From Liolophura sinensis (taxonomy: Eukaryota > Mollusca > Polyplacophora > Chitonida > Chitonidae): a stretch of 64,000 bases of DNA. Positions within the stretch are counted from its first letter, which is position 1. Each line of letters begins with the position of its first letter. The notes under the pieces are model-generated. The model was not told the origin of the DNA. It was given only the letters and a program-made list of their open reading frames with translations, and made no database searches. Both the position numbers and the translations under genes were made by a program. The stretch lies in assembly GCF_032854445.1 (NCBI RefSeq), contig NC_088303.1, positions 23,629,501 through 23,693,500 of the forward strand. Reading direction: 5' to 3'. Shown here piece after piece: positions 45,970 to 58,642 of the stretch.

Positions 45970-47968
45970 ATACGTGAATCTAGGATTTGAGAATCTACAT
46001 CTATGTGAATCTATAAGAGTCTACATGAATCTATAAGAGTCTACATGAATCTACGAGAGGCAAAATGAATCTATGAGAGTCTACATGGATACATGAGAGT
46101 CTACATGAATCTATGACAGTCTACATGAATCTGTGAGTGGCTACATGAATCTGTGAGTGGCTACATGAATCTGTGAGTGGCTACATGAATCTGTGAGTGA
46201 ATACATGAATCTATGAGAGTCTACATGAATCTATGAGAGGCTACGTGAATCTTTGAGAGGCTACATGGATATATGAGAGTTTATATGAATCTGTGAGAGA
46301 ATACATGAATCTATGAGAGACTACATGAATCTATGAGAGTCTACATGAATCTATGAGAGGCTACGTGAATCTTTGAGAGGCTACATGGATATATGAGAGT
46401 TTATATGAATCTGTGAGAGACTACATGAATGTATGAGAGTCTATATGAATCTATGAGAGGCTACGTGAATGTATGAGAATCTATATGAATCTATGAGAGG
46501 CTACATGAATCTATGAGAGACTACATGAATCTTTAAGAGGATACGTGAATCTATGAGAGTCTACATGGATATACGAGAGTCTACATGGATATATGAGAGA
46601 CTACATGAATCTATGAAAGTTTACATGAATTTATGAGAGGCTACGTGAATCTATGGGAGACTACATGGATATATGAGAGTTTATATGAATCTGTGAGAGA
46701 CTACATGAATCTGTGAGAGACTACATGAATCTATGAGAGATTACATGAATGTATGAGAGTCTACATGAATCTATGAGAGGCTACGTGAATGTATGAGAGT
46801 CTATATGAATCTGTGAGAGGCTACATGAATCTATGAGAGACTACATAAATCTATGAGAGTCTACATGGATATATGAGAGTCTGCATGGATATATGAGAGT
46901 CTGCATGGATATATGAGAGACTACATGAATCCATGAAAGTTTACATGAATCCATGAGAGGCTACATGAATCTATGAGAGACTACATGAATCTATGGGAGT
47001 CTACATGAATCTATGAGAGGCTAGGTGAATCTTTGAGAGGCTACATGGGTATATGAGAGTTTATATGAATCTGTGAGAGACTACATGAATGTATGCGAGT
47101 CTATATGAATCTATGAGAGGATACATGAATCTATGAGAGTCTACATGGATATACGAGAGTCTGCATGGATATATGAGAGACTACATGAATCTTTGAAAGT
47201 TTACATGAATCCATGAGAGACTACATGAATCTATGAGAGACTACATGAATCTATGAGAGGCTACGTGAATGTATGAGAGTCTATATGAATCTGTGAGAGG
47301 CTACATGAATCTATGAGAGACTACATGAATCTATGAGAGGATACATGAATCTATGAGAGTCTACATGGATATATGGGAGTCTGCATGGATATATGAGAGT
47401 CTGCATGGATATATGAGAGACTACATGAATCCATGAAAGTTTACATGAATCCATGATAGGCTACATGAATCTATGAGACTACATGAATCTATGGGAGTCT
47501 ACATGAATCTATGAGAGGCTAGGTGAATCTTTGAGAGGCTACATGGATATATGAGCGTTTATATGAATCTGTGAGAGACTACATGAATGTATGCGAGTCT
47601 ATATGAATCTGTGAGAGACTACATGAATGTATGAGAGTCTATATGAATCTGTGAGAGACTACATGAATGTATGCGAGTCTATATGAATCTATGAGAGGAT
47701 ACATGAATCTATGAGAGTCTACATGGATATCCGAGAGTCTGCATGGATATATGAGAGACTACATGAATCCATGAAAGTTTACATGAATCCATGAGAGGCT
47801 ACATGAATCTATGAGAGACTACATGAATCTATGGGAGTCTACATGAATCTATGAGAGGCTAGGTGAATCTTTGAGAGGCTACATGGATATATGAGAGTTT
47901 ATATGAATCTGTGAGAGACTACATGAATCTATTAGAGTTTACATGAATCTATGCAGGCTACATGAATG
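45970..47968. repeat. 2-kb minisatellite with a 20-bp unit
   Basis: About 100 units of ATGAGAGTCTACATGAATCT and variants (GAGAGGCTACGTGAAT, GATATATGAGAGTTTATATG). Variants form longer recurring blocks, so amplification occurred in segments. It ends abruptly at 47968. Confidence 0.95.
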
Positions 47969-50439
47969 GAGGCTGTAAGAAAGGTCTATTTATGCCATTT
48001 TAATCATCTCAGTATGGTAGTTTATAATAAGTTTATAACAGCCATATACATACACCGATTACATTCGCCAGTTTCTTGAATTTTACTTAGGTGTACATTT
48101 AAGTGTCCAATATCTATATAAAGGATGCCGACCAATGGTTTCTGTCGGTTGCGTATTGCCTTTCACCAATGAGATCACGTGTTCGAATGTTAGACGCGCT
48201 GGTTCCGGTGAGATTTTACCTGCCATAAATTGGTTGTTCCAACTGATAAACTTTGGGAGAAAAATCGACATAAACCCCATCAAGTTGGTACAGTGACAAC
48301 CCGAACAGAATTCACTTCGTGCTACCAAATTTGTACTAAGTCGGCGATATATCATAACACAATCTGATATCACTAGACCCACGTTACTAAAGCAGATATG
48401 ACGCGTTCCTTAGCGGTAAGGACCTATAACCCTTGTATTCATACTTGTGTAACGTATACATGTAAGCAAACATGGGTCACGTCTGTCTATGCTCTCAGCG
48501 AATATATGTACGCCGGTAAGATTTCCAGCGAGCACAGTCACAGGTAGTCCATGACTATTTTGAAAACTATCTTCTGCGAAGTAGTGGCAGATCACCTGAA
48601 ACAGCGCTCACAGTTGAAAGGAAGCTAATATTATATATGACCCAAAGGACACCATACATATCAGGTGACATATTGTAGCCCACAAGACGCTACATGCGGT
48701 CTTAATGTATTGTGCATAAGATCTAACAGGTTGTAGCCAGGCATGTGTTAGTAGGATGATTCCACGGAAACGAAAAACCTGAAAACGACTTTCACAGCGC
48801 CAGCAAAAGATTGAAGACTGTTTTTGTTCGCTCTCTTTTCGCTCTCTGTTCCCATGTAATGATATATCGCAATGTAGGCTACTTGTTTCACGAAGGTTGA
48901 AGTCTTAATGGATAAACTATAAGGCTTGACCTGGAATTGCAAACAAAATCCCACCTACATATACCATATACATGTAACATGTATAGGCCACTTTATCATG
49001 CATTGGTGTTTGTACATTTACCGTACAATTGATGTACATTTGCAGTACGTAGCTTATGTAACAATGCTACTGCCTATACATTATTCCATGGCCACCAGAT
49101 AATACTGAAACAATATATAGCAGGTTAACCATTAGTATCTTCTGTGAGAAATAGTTATATTATTGTAAAAATTCTTGAATGAAAAGATGCTCGTTAATAA
49201 AGTGATTGGATCAATACGTCTCTTGTGCTCTAGATCAAGCCAAGTTCGTGGAAATCACAACACAGACATACAAGGAAGTACATGTAGAGGCCTACATCTG
49301 TGACTAAATAGCTCGTGTTCCATAACACAAAATGAACACGCGCAGAGAGAGGTGCAACGTAGGTCACACATACACATATGCCTTTATCCTATACACAGGA
49401 CACGGCTTACGATTATAAACATATAGGCCTGTGCAGCTAGAATCTAAGCTATAGGCCTATAGAGAACTAGACTAATTCATGACAAAGCAATTATGAAATG
49501 AGTATAGTGGCATGCTTACCTATGCCATACAGAAGCGTATAGGCCTAGAGCTTACCTAACTATGATGGTCAGATAAAACTGATTAATTCCCTAGAAGTTT
49601 TGAGCACAGCACTCTCTATCCCGAGCAGCTGACCGGATATGCAGCTATGGCGGCCTAGATTTCTAGGTATATCCCTACATGTACTTTCGTTTTGAAACGA
49701 GGCTTTATTTAACCCTATACCGGCACCTGTATATGTGTCATTGCTACATATGTTAGCAACAGGTATCGGCGCTTAGACCTACATGGGCCTATGTGCCTGT
49801 CGAACTCAATTAATGTTTAAGATATCATTTTATCGGTTACGGTATAATAAGGTCCGTCGCCTGTACCAACTAAGTCAAGAGATATTCGACACAAAAACAG
49901 AAAGGTACTTGTAACTTATGGAAGTAGTCCACTTGTCATCTCGCTTTGTCGACAATATCAAAATCCCATTATAACGCGCAAGTTTTTCCAACGCGCAAAT
50001 GCATAAGAACTCCCTCGAGTAGGTCAACATGTGTTGTTCGTTTTGTTGTTGTTTGATTTCTATAATATGGAATTAAATTTGCCATGTTAAAAAAAAAATC
50101 GCCCGTTATTTCCTTGGATTTTATATGATTGAGATAGTAAATAGAGGCTAGGCCTATATCGGTTTCAATAGTAACTGGAGTAGGCCCAAGTTTTGTCGTA
50201 CGTAAGGGCTGATAAGATAAATCTATGATTAAATAATGCTATATTTCATTGGTACAGTTAGGCCTACATGTAACCCAGCTCTGTAAGGGGCCAAATTAAC
50301 ATTTAATCGAGAATTATCGAAATCCTTTCGAATTCATTAATCAATAAATTATTGATATCAATAAATATTTATCGATATCGGTAAATATTTATTGATATCG
50401 ATGATTTATTTTGATTCAGTTTCAATTAAACACTAACTT
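47969..50439. other. Non-coding spacer between MIB-PARP and MRPL20
   Basis: No gene supported. A degraded tRNA-like retroposon may lie near 48130-48240 (GTGTTCGAATGTTAGACGC resembles a B box). An AT-rich tract with alternating ATCGATATC/AATAAATATTT is at 50340-50405. The promoters of both neighbouring genes should lie in or near this stretch. Confidence 0.4.
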
Positions 50440-50690
50440 GGCCCACCTCACAACACACTGTTCCAGAAGCCTCTTACCTATGCGGTTGCTGTGAGTCGAA
50501 GTCCAGCCAATGCTGACTGCTTCTCAGGTCGTACGTGGGAAGGTCTATCATCAACATGCGGATGGTCGTGGGTTCCCTCCGGACACTGACCGATTTCCTG
50601 CCTCTATTATACATGTAATGCTGGCCGCCGTCGCTTGAAGGGAACATTCTTGAGTATGGCATGAACACGAACCAAATAAATAAATATTAT
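50440..50690 (+). mobile_element. SINE-A, diverged, ~135 bp upstream of MRPL20
   Basis: CTTACCTATGCGGTTGCTGT, GTCGTACGTGGGAAGGTCTA, GCGGATGGTCGTGGGTTCCC, ATGCTGGCCGCCGTCGC, CGAACCAAATAAATAAAT. Its distance to the MRPL20 start codon places it in the promoter region. Confidence 0.82.
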
Positions 50691-50823
50691 TTTTAAAAAA
50701 TACAAAAAAATGAAAAAAGTGTCTATGATGGTGGGATTAGTGAGTTACTTCCCTTGATATAAGAGAGAGCTTGTGAGACATCCGGTTTTTACTTGGCATG
50801 ATCACGCCGGTTTCAGGACAAGC

Positions 50824-53800
50824 ATGGTTTTTCTGACATTTGCGAACATGGCAAGGAAAGTCGTCAGACTTGATAAGTTCTGGAGAAAGGAAATGTACAA
50901 GCGCATGTCCTGGGTAATTTAGCAATCATGGCAATGGCTTATAACTTTGAACTTTAGTTCAGAAGCCAGCATGCGGTAGCGGTAACAACAACAACACCCT
51001 CACGTTGGTGTTAAGTCAGAGATGGCTCTAACGTTACGTTTGACAAATTGTTTTCGACCATGGACGGCCCCAAACCAACGTCAGAGCGCGCTCCATTTAA
51101 AAACCTGATGCAGTTGCAGTGGCAGTTTGTCACGGCGTTTGAGACAAAGAATATCAATCAAATCCCTGTCCATGGCCTTAACTTTGCAGACACTTACGTT
51201 CCTAGCCCGATACCTCGGTCTAAAGGTAGCTTATATATACTGATACGCAGTCACGGCTGGCCGGCGACCCTAGCCCAAGAGCTATGCGCACCCAATTCCG
51301 GCATAATGCTTACAAAGAGCAAGCCCCTCGTTCATTTCCGATGCGTGTGCGTTAGATACGTCCTAAGCATGGCAATTGAGAAAGCTGAAATATTTACGCA
51401 TATTTTGCCACAATCACTTTTTGCCTTTACATCACCATTCTCCTGTAAATTTCAGCCAAAGTTGAAAATGGGCTTATATTTAGCAGGTTGCCATGTTTTT
51501 AAAATCTGGATCAGAGAGTACACTGAACAAGGCATTCTTATGGATATACAACTTCTTGGTTTATTAACATGATGTTTCGATCTAGTTACTAACATCTTTA
51601 TCAAGTGAATGACATCAAAACAAGAAATGGGTTTAAATATAACAAGTAGAGAAATAAGTGTCAACAATAGAACAAAAGATCAGCGAGGCGCGCATGCTCA
51701 ACAGAATTTGACCTTTCTGTGAAAGTTAGAATGGAATGAATGCCGAAGGTAAGCCCTCTGTTTCACTGCAAACTTAATTTGACAGTTTGCACAAGCTATG
51801 GGTTCCGGCTGTCATCCTGCTCCATAGCCTTTAGTCAGTTACAAATTTGTGTCTCTGTAGTCACATCGCTTTCTGTCTGTCAAAACTGACAGCCAGATGG
51901 TCAAAACATAGTGACGTCATAAAAGGTCAACCACACATGCGTGGGGAGCAACAACCCAATTTATTAGGTCATGATGTAGACCCTACATGTGAGCATAAGT
52001 CACAACTGTAAATTATCTTGGTTAAAGCTACAGAATGTGGAAAAAATTAGCAAAGAGCAACCTGCGAATGGTAGTGGGTTTCCCGCGGGCTGTGGCCAGT
52101 TTCCTCCGACAATAATGCTGGCCGCCGTCGTAGAAGTGAAATATTCTTGAGTACTGCGTAACATCAATCAATCAAGATAGATAAACCTTATCCTTTCGTG
52201 TTGATTTATTATAAGCACAACTTCAGTCTGTTATTTACTTGGCCGCATGGGTCTGAGATTCCTTACTGATGATCAAGGCCAACGGCTGTATTGACAGCTT
52301 CAACCTGACTGTTCAAACCCCAAGCTGTCGATTACCCCAAAGGTAAGCATGTGTCCATATTTCAGCAACCTCGACCAGTCCGCTGATTTGAAGTTGCCAA
52401 AATGGCAGTTGTTTCCCAGGCCTCATGATTGCAAATGATGGGCATGTGGCTCCCAGGAATCCGAATTGTCTGTGATGGACAGCGATCTTTGTGAAGTTCA
52501 AGCGACCAGGGAAGTTGAGCATCACCCAGGAATCTCGGGGCCCACCTGATTTAGGAAGTAACCGATCGATGTTTTACTTGTGATAAATTGACAGACAAAA
52601 AGATATGGAACATAAGTGTCTGCAAGCTTCAGGCCATGGAGACCTATTTGATGGGTAATTTTGTCTCAACACAGTGACAAACTACCATTTCAAATGCATC
52701 AGGTTTTTGAATAGAGCTCTCTGTGACGTTGATTAGGGGCCATCCTTAGCCAAACATAATTTTGCCAAACGTAATGTCAGAGCAGTCTTGGACTAAAATT
52801 CTCGCGAAAAACCGCTGCTAAAAAACGTGATCTTCAGCGTCATTGAGGTGACAGGCAGATGTATATTCAATGAATCCAGCAAATACCATCAAGTAATGTC
52901 TTTTGGCAAGACCCGTGAAGTGCCAGTTGGCGTTATAGTAGTTCAGTTAAATTAAATGTTGAAGTCTATTGTCTTCAATTTACCTGCCCGAACTTTTAAT
53001 CATTGAACTTAAAAATCCAGTCCGCCCATTCGGCTTAGCACTTGGCAAAATGAAGTGGGTCTTTAATTTCACTCTAGAATGACCGCATGGGTCGGTGATG
53101 TAAAAATGACATTTGACTTGTCCAACTTTTGTGATTAGAACTTATAACAGAATGCTGCCATATGTGATGTAAACAGCACTCACAATGTCATTTACACAGT
53201 GTCAAAGTGAAAACATGAATGGAGATCAAAACTCAAACTAATCCAAAACAAGGCATGCTAGGCGGCTTTTTCAACTCCTTAGACTGACCTGGCAGACTAA
53301 CTTAGCCAGTGGCAACCAATGGTGTATGGTACACCATTTCACTCCTAAGTCTGATAAGTTCTTCATAAATGATGTCTGCAGTCCAAAACAGTTCCAGCTC
53401 TCTGCTCACTTGGACACTCCACTCTGCACAAGTATTCCACCGAGTAACTGTATGCAAGCCATGATTCATGAGATGTCAAAAAATTTCAAAACAAATCAAC
53501 CATAGCGCACTTATTTCAGCTTTAAGGCATGAACTATCCTGGAATGAGAATGGGTATCACTATGGTTAACACAAAGTGGATGAGGCTTCAGCGAGCAGTA
53601 TTATGAATTTGGGCTTGATGTGGCAGTAAAAAGTGGAATATATGTGGGTGTTGCATGTGTGGGTGAGCCGAAAAGGTAAGAACCACAGGTGATACCTGCA
53701 TTGAAGTGCAGACACCATTTAGAAAGGACTGTGTGAATCGATGTACGGTTTACCATTGATTGCCAATGTGGCTGTGATACTCTGCTAGCTCTGTCCTGTC

Positions 53801-56800
53801 GACAGTGCCATATCAATTTCTGTGTTAGGCCGTTTCTAACTCTGACATAATTTTTGCTTTTGTGATGAGGGCGCATCCTCTTCATGCCTATAATATAATG
53901 ATTTTATGGTGATTCTTTCTGACGTCTCGAGTCAATTTGAAATCCAAATAAGATACATTTGATTTATTTACATACCAGCTAATGACTGAAAAGTTATTTG
54001 GATCTCATACATGTGGTGGTCTGCAAATACATCAAGGTGTTAAGCCAAGGGCATTTAAACGCAGTTTTTTTTTGACATATGATGGTACATGCTATGTAAG
54101 CATCAGAAGAAATAATAATAAGAAATAAGAGGTTCAACTTTCGCCCATATAAATCCAGCGTAAGTGACAGACTATCCTGCAGTCTGTTAACCCTGTGGCT
54201 CGTGCATGATTTTTGTATAAATTGAGTAGGTCTTAACGTAATGGAGCAGGGATGTGTATGTAGCCTTGATACTAGGATGTGAACTGGGCAGACAATAAAC
54301 ACACCTCTGAAAGAAGGACATAATGTATTCGGTCCTTTACTGTCTTGTCTGAAACTATCCAAATGAATTCTGGCTGTATATGCTCATATTGAGTGTTCAC
54401 AGTTAGGTAGTGTGCATCAAGGTCTGAGTGAAAATAATGATTGTTTGGTGCAGACGCCCATGTCTTAGTATTTATAACCTTCCAAATTCTCTGATGAAAT
54501 GCTACCCAAGTGTATTGCACATCTGTTTGCTGGACTTACTGTAAACCTTACCTGTTCTGACTTCATATTCCAAATGATGGCTCAGATATTTATAAATGAT
54601 TTTGAGAGTACATATATATAATCATTCATTCGAATAAACAATTTCTGTTTAACTTACAGATTTTGACAGCAGATGGGTCCTGGAAAACTTAATTTATTAT
54701 ATATGTTTATATGAGATAAGTACATGTATAAGGCAGACTTTGTAGAGAAAACATGACAAAAAGAGTTATGTCCCTTTAGTGTTTGGCACTAAGTGTATAC
54801 AAGTATAAAATCAAGTTTTTTTCCTTCTCCAGCACTTTTATGGGCGAAAGCGGAACTGTTTCAGCATAGCTGTGCGATATGTGAGAAGGGCATTGCGATA
54901 CTCCACACAGTCGCGGGAGTTGAAGAAAAAATCCCTGACTGAGGTAAGTTGATAGGTTTCACCTTAATATTTCTCCGAAGGTGATAATTTGTGTATCCTT
55001 GCAAAAACTGTAGTTTAAAGCCATGTTAAAAACTCAAGAAGAAAGCTGATAAGTTTTTTTGTAGTTTTATATGTTACACATCATATACTACATGTATGTA
55101 TTAAGAAACAAGAACCAAGTGTTCACGTATCATTTAATGAATAATAGGGCCTGGATGTAAGGCACTAAGCTTGACTCCTGACCCTGTTCAATAGAAGGAA
55201 TGTTTCAGTTATTGGGGTTTGATGGTTTCATTCAGATTTGCCTAAGATGGTATTTTTCCACTTCTGACTGTAGTGCGAGGAGCTAAATGTTACAAATTTT
55301 TCTTCATGTGCACTCTCTGGGATCAGCAATGTGCTTTTGATAGGAAATTTTTACTGAAGAAGAGCAATGGTTTTTGGGGACTACATATAGGTTTGCTTGG
55401 TAGGCTGCTTCCCAGTCATGTCTGCATTATGCATGTAGATAATCTTGAGCATAGTGTCAACTAGTAAAACAAAGTAATTCCAAAAATAGCACTACATGTA
55501 TATCACATTAAGCCCTGCGTGGTTAACTTTCATTTCCATAAATATTGTAGGATGACCTGATAATTCAGATAATTCATTTGTCAGTATGAGCTATGTTTGT
55601 CCTGGTTTGCTTGACAGCTGATGTTTTTTTGTCTTTGCCTCAAAAACCTCATATTTTTTGTCTTTGCATAAATAATGTAATACTATTATCTAAGTTCCCT
55701 TGATATTATAGATATTATGGTAATGCACAGCTTTGGAATGATGGTTGCTTCACTAGATGGTGTGTCACTATATTTGTTGAGGGCCTCCATAGCCAAGAGG
55801 TTAAGAGTGGGCTTGCACATCACAATGACTCCAGAGCCTCTCACCAAAAGCTCATGCTGGTTTTTTCTCCGGTCATACATGTAAAGGTCTTCCAGCAACC
55901 TGCGGATGGTTGTGGGCTTTGCCCGGCTGAGTATGGTGTAAAACTGCAATTAAATAGATAAGTATATTTATATACCTGCTTAGGAAGCCTAGAATCAAAA
56001 AGTTCTTTGTTTTCTGTTCTAATTTCAGTTGAGACTTCAGAGAATTGAAGCAGCATGTCAGGAACATGGGATGTCAGCGAGGACCCTTCAGAATGGTTTA
56101 GTACAGGTATGACACTGACACAGGGAGACATACTATAGGTGTTGAAGCAGAACACCTGGGTGTCCTGTACATGTAGGTTCAGGCCAGGGTAAGGGCATGC
56201 TTTGTGTGATTGTGAGCCAAGTATCAACAGGCTGTGACTCTGGTGTCAGCAGTCTCTGACATTGTGGTTTACTGGTTTGCAGGTTTGCAAGGTGTTTGTT
56301 CAAGCAAACTCTGAAGGCATTAATCTGTGTTGACTGATAAAACTCTACTGTTTGTGAAACCCTGACACTGGTCAATCCAACCAGTGTCAGGCAAAAAGTT
56401 TGAGGAATTAGGATAGTACACAGGGAGTGGTACTATAGGCATGGGAGCAGAGCACCTGGGTGTCCTGTAGGTTCAGCGTGGACAGCCTGAGTAAGGGCAT
56501 GCTGTGTGTTAGATGTGTGTTATTCTCCTTACATATGTTTATAGGTCTTGTTGGTGGACAGTTTTGCTTACTCACAGTAAAGTGTAGGCCTACCTGATTG
56601 ATTCAGAGACATATTGAATACGGCTTGGTATTTTTCAGTTTGCCAGCTACTTTTATGTTTTGTGATATCTTACATATACTTGCACACATTAGTCATGGTC
56701 ATAGTGCAAGTCTTGTATGCAGAAGAGTCGTCAGCAACCTGCTGATGGTCTGGGTTTCCCCCCGGGCTCTGCCCGGTTTTTTCCCACCATAATGCTGGCC

Positions 56801-58642
56801 GCCATCGTATAAGTGAAATATTCTTGAGTACAGCGTAAAACACCAATCATATAAATAAATAAATAAATGTATGCAAAAAATATTCTCATGTAGATTTCTA
56901 CCAGTGGCCTTGTTTTAATTTTTGGACAATAAGTTTTATTTTCTTTGTGTTAATGTATTTAATAACTTAACTTTTCCAGTCAAATGTTGCCCTCAACAAG
57001 AAAATCCTGGCAGACCTGGCCATTTATGAACCTAGAACCTTTTCAGTAAGTCTGAATCCTGCATGCTAATGCTGATCCTGATGGTGCTTACTCTTACACT
57101 GTGATTGTTTCTTACACCATGACTGTCTCTTACACTGCCACTGTCGTTAACACTGGAACTGTTGCTTACAAAGTTACTGTCGCTTACAAAGTCACTGTAC
57201 TCCTACACAGTGACCGTCTCTTACACTGTGACTGTGTCTTACACTGTGACTGCCTCTTACACCGTGACTGTCTCTTACACCGTGACTGTCTCTTACACTG
57301 CGACTGTCACTTACACTGTGACTGTCTCTTACACAGTGACTGTCGCTTAAACTGTGACTGTCTCTGACACTGTGACTGTCACTTAGACTGTGACTGCCTC
57401 TTACACTGTGACTGTCGCTTAAACTGTGACTGTCTCTGACACTGTGACTGTCACTTACACTGTGACTGTCTGTTACACCGTAACTGTCGCTTAAACTGTG
57501 ACTGTCGCTTACACTGTGACTGTCTCTTACACTGTGACTGTCTGTTACACCATAACTGTCTCTTACACCATAACTGTCTCTTACACTGGAACTGTTGCTT
57601 ACTCCGGAACTGTCTCTTAAACCGTGACTGTCTCTTACACCATGACTACCTCTTACACTGTGACTGCCTCTTACACTGCGAGTGCCTCTTACACTGCGAC
57701 TGCCTCTTACACTGTGACTGTCTCTTTCACAGTGTATGTCTGTGACATTATGATTTACTGTAAAGATGTTAATCCTCTTGGTTCTCTTTCACTGTGACTG
57801 TCTCTTACACTGTGACTTCCTCTTACACTGTGGCTGTCTCTTAAACTGTGACTGTCTCTTTCATTGTGACTGCCTCTTACACTGTGACTTCCTCTTACAC
57901 TGTGGCTGTCTCTTACACTAGAACTGTCGCTTACACTGTGACTGTCGCTTACACTGTGACTGCTTACATTGTGACTGTGTCTTACACTATGACTGTCTCT
58001 TACACTGTGACTGCCTCTTACACTGTGACGGCTTACATTGTGATTGTCGCTTACACCGTGATTGTCGCTTACACTGTGACTGCCTCTTACAGCGTGACTG
58101 TCTCTCACACTGTGACTGTCTCTTACACCATAACTGTCTCTTACACTGGAACTGTCGCTTACTCTGGAACTGTCGCTTACACCATTACTGTCTGCTGTTT
58201 TCTCTGTATCTTGTAAGAATTGTTTTAATTTTGGATGAAAGGAAATGTTGTAATATTTCTCCTGGAAACTTGCTGATTTTTTTCTGCATTCACTTCCTGT
58301 CTCACCACTGTGACAACACTGACATTCTTCATGTTTGTATTGCTATTCGTGACAAGAAAAAAGCACATAATCATTAAACAAATGGCATAAGAAAAGTAGT
58401 TATCTCCCTTTGTTACACTGTGCAACTTCTCAGAATAAGAGATAAGGGAAAATTGTGTTTCTGTATTTGTACATGCATGTATGGAGGAATGTTTTTTTTT
58501 TTTGCGGGGGGGAGTTGACCAATTTCTTTCTTTGTGATTTCAGAGTTTGGTTGATTTTGTACATAAAAGGAATTCTGCACTGGGACTGTCACCTGAGGGT
58601 TACCCCAGGCCAAGTGGATATTTAAATCGAGAAATGAGGTGA
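50824..58642 (+). CDS. MRPL20: Mitochondrial large-subunit ribosomal protein bL20m, five exons, 147 aa
   Basis: Exons 50824-50913, 54833-54943, 56029-56106, 56980-57045, 58544-58642 (TGA). All introns are phase 0 GT-AG, and coding lengths are 30, 37, 26, 22 and 32 codons. The start MVFLTF, the block HFYGRKRNCFSIAVRYVRRA, RELKKKSLTELRLQRIEAAC then QEHGM, and LNKKILADLAIYEPRTFS match the bL20 family throughout; human MRPL20 is ~149 residues. It binds large-subunit rRNA early in mitoribosome assembly. The N-terminus serves as the mitochondrial signal. Exon 1 is directly followed by GTAATTTAG, so intron retention stops at once. Introns hold SINE-A copies and an 18-bp minisatellite. Confidence 0.95.
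51060..51225 (+). CDS. Possible first coding exon of an unrecognised gene inside MRPL20 intron 1
   Basis: GACCATGG is a good start context at 51060. The peptide MDGPKPTSERAPFKNLMQLQ continues with WQFVTAFETKNI and HGLNFADTYVPSPIPRSK, then TCTAAAG|GTAGC offers a phase-1 donor at 51225. Composition and codon use look coding up to this point and not after it, although the frame stays open to 51572. No matching second exon was found on this strand. It could be an alternative first exon, a nested gene or a relic. Confidence 0.35.
52050..52185 (+). mobile_element. SINE-A 3' part in MRPL20 intron 1
   Basis: AGCAACCTGCGAATGGTAGT, AATAATGCTGGCCGCCGTCG, TGAAATATTCTTGAGTACTG, then ATCAATCAATCAA. Confidence 0.82.
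52186..54832. other. Remainder of MRPL20 intron 1
   Basis: Minus-strand open frames at 53601-53885 and 53994-54520 show no family pattern or splice context. No repeat family recognised. I see nothing to annotate. Confidence 0.5.
55778..55968 (+). mobile_element. SINE-A in MRPL20 intron 2
   Basis: Head GAGGGCCTCCATAGCCAAGA then GGTTAAGAGTGG, centre CAGCAACCTGCGGATGGTTG, and a short tail GTATGGTGTAAAACTGCAAT. Internally deleted. Ends ~60 bases before exon 3. Confidence 0.8.
56726..56874 (+). mobile_element. SINE-A 3' part in MRPL20 intron 3
   Basis: GTCAGCAACCTGCTGATGGT, CCCGGGCTCTGCCCGG, ATAATGCTGGCCGCCATCGT, TGAAATATTCTTGAGTACAG and AAATAAATAAATAAAT. Ends ~105 bases before exon 4. Confidence 0.87.
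57070..58190. repeat. 18-bp minisatellite in MRPL20 intron 4
   Basis: Around 60 copies of TCTTACACTGTGACTGTC and variants, interrupted at about 57735-57785. Because 18 is divisible by three, frames stay open on both strands (for example YTVTVS and RDSHSV repeats); these are not proteins. Confidence 0.95.

Noticed and set aside
45970-47968. CRISPR-like array.
   Set aside because: Units are contiguous with no unique spacers, and the window is eukaryotic; this is a minisatellite.
51226-51572. Continuation of the 51060 open frame as one 171-residue protein.
   Set aside because: Composition changes to intron-like after the GT at 51226, and no family pattern appears; a short exon is the better reading.
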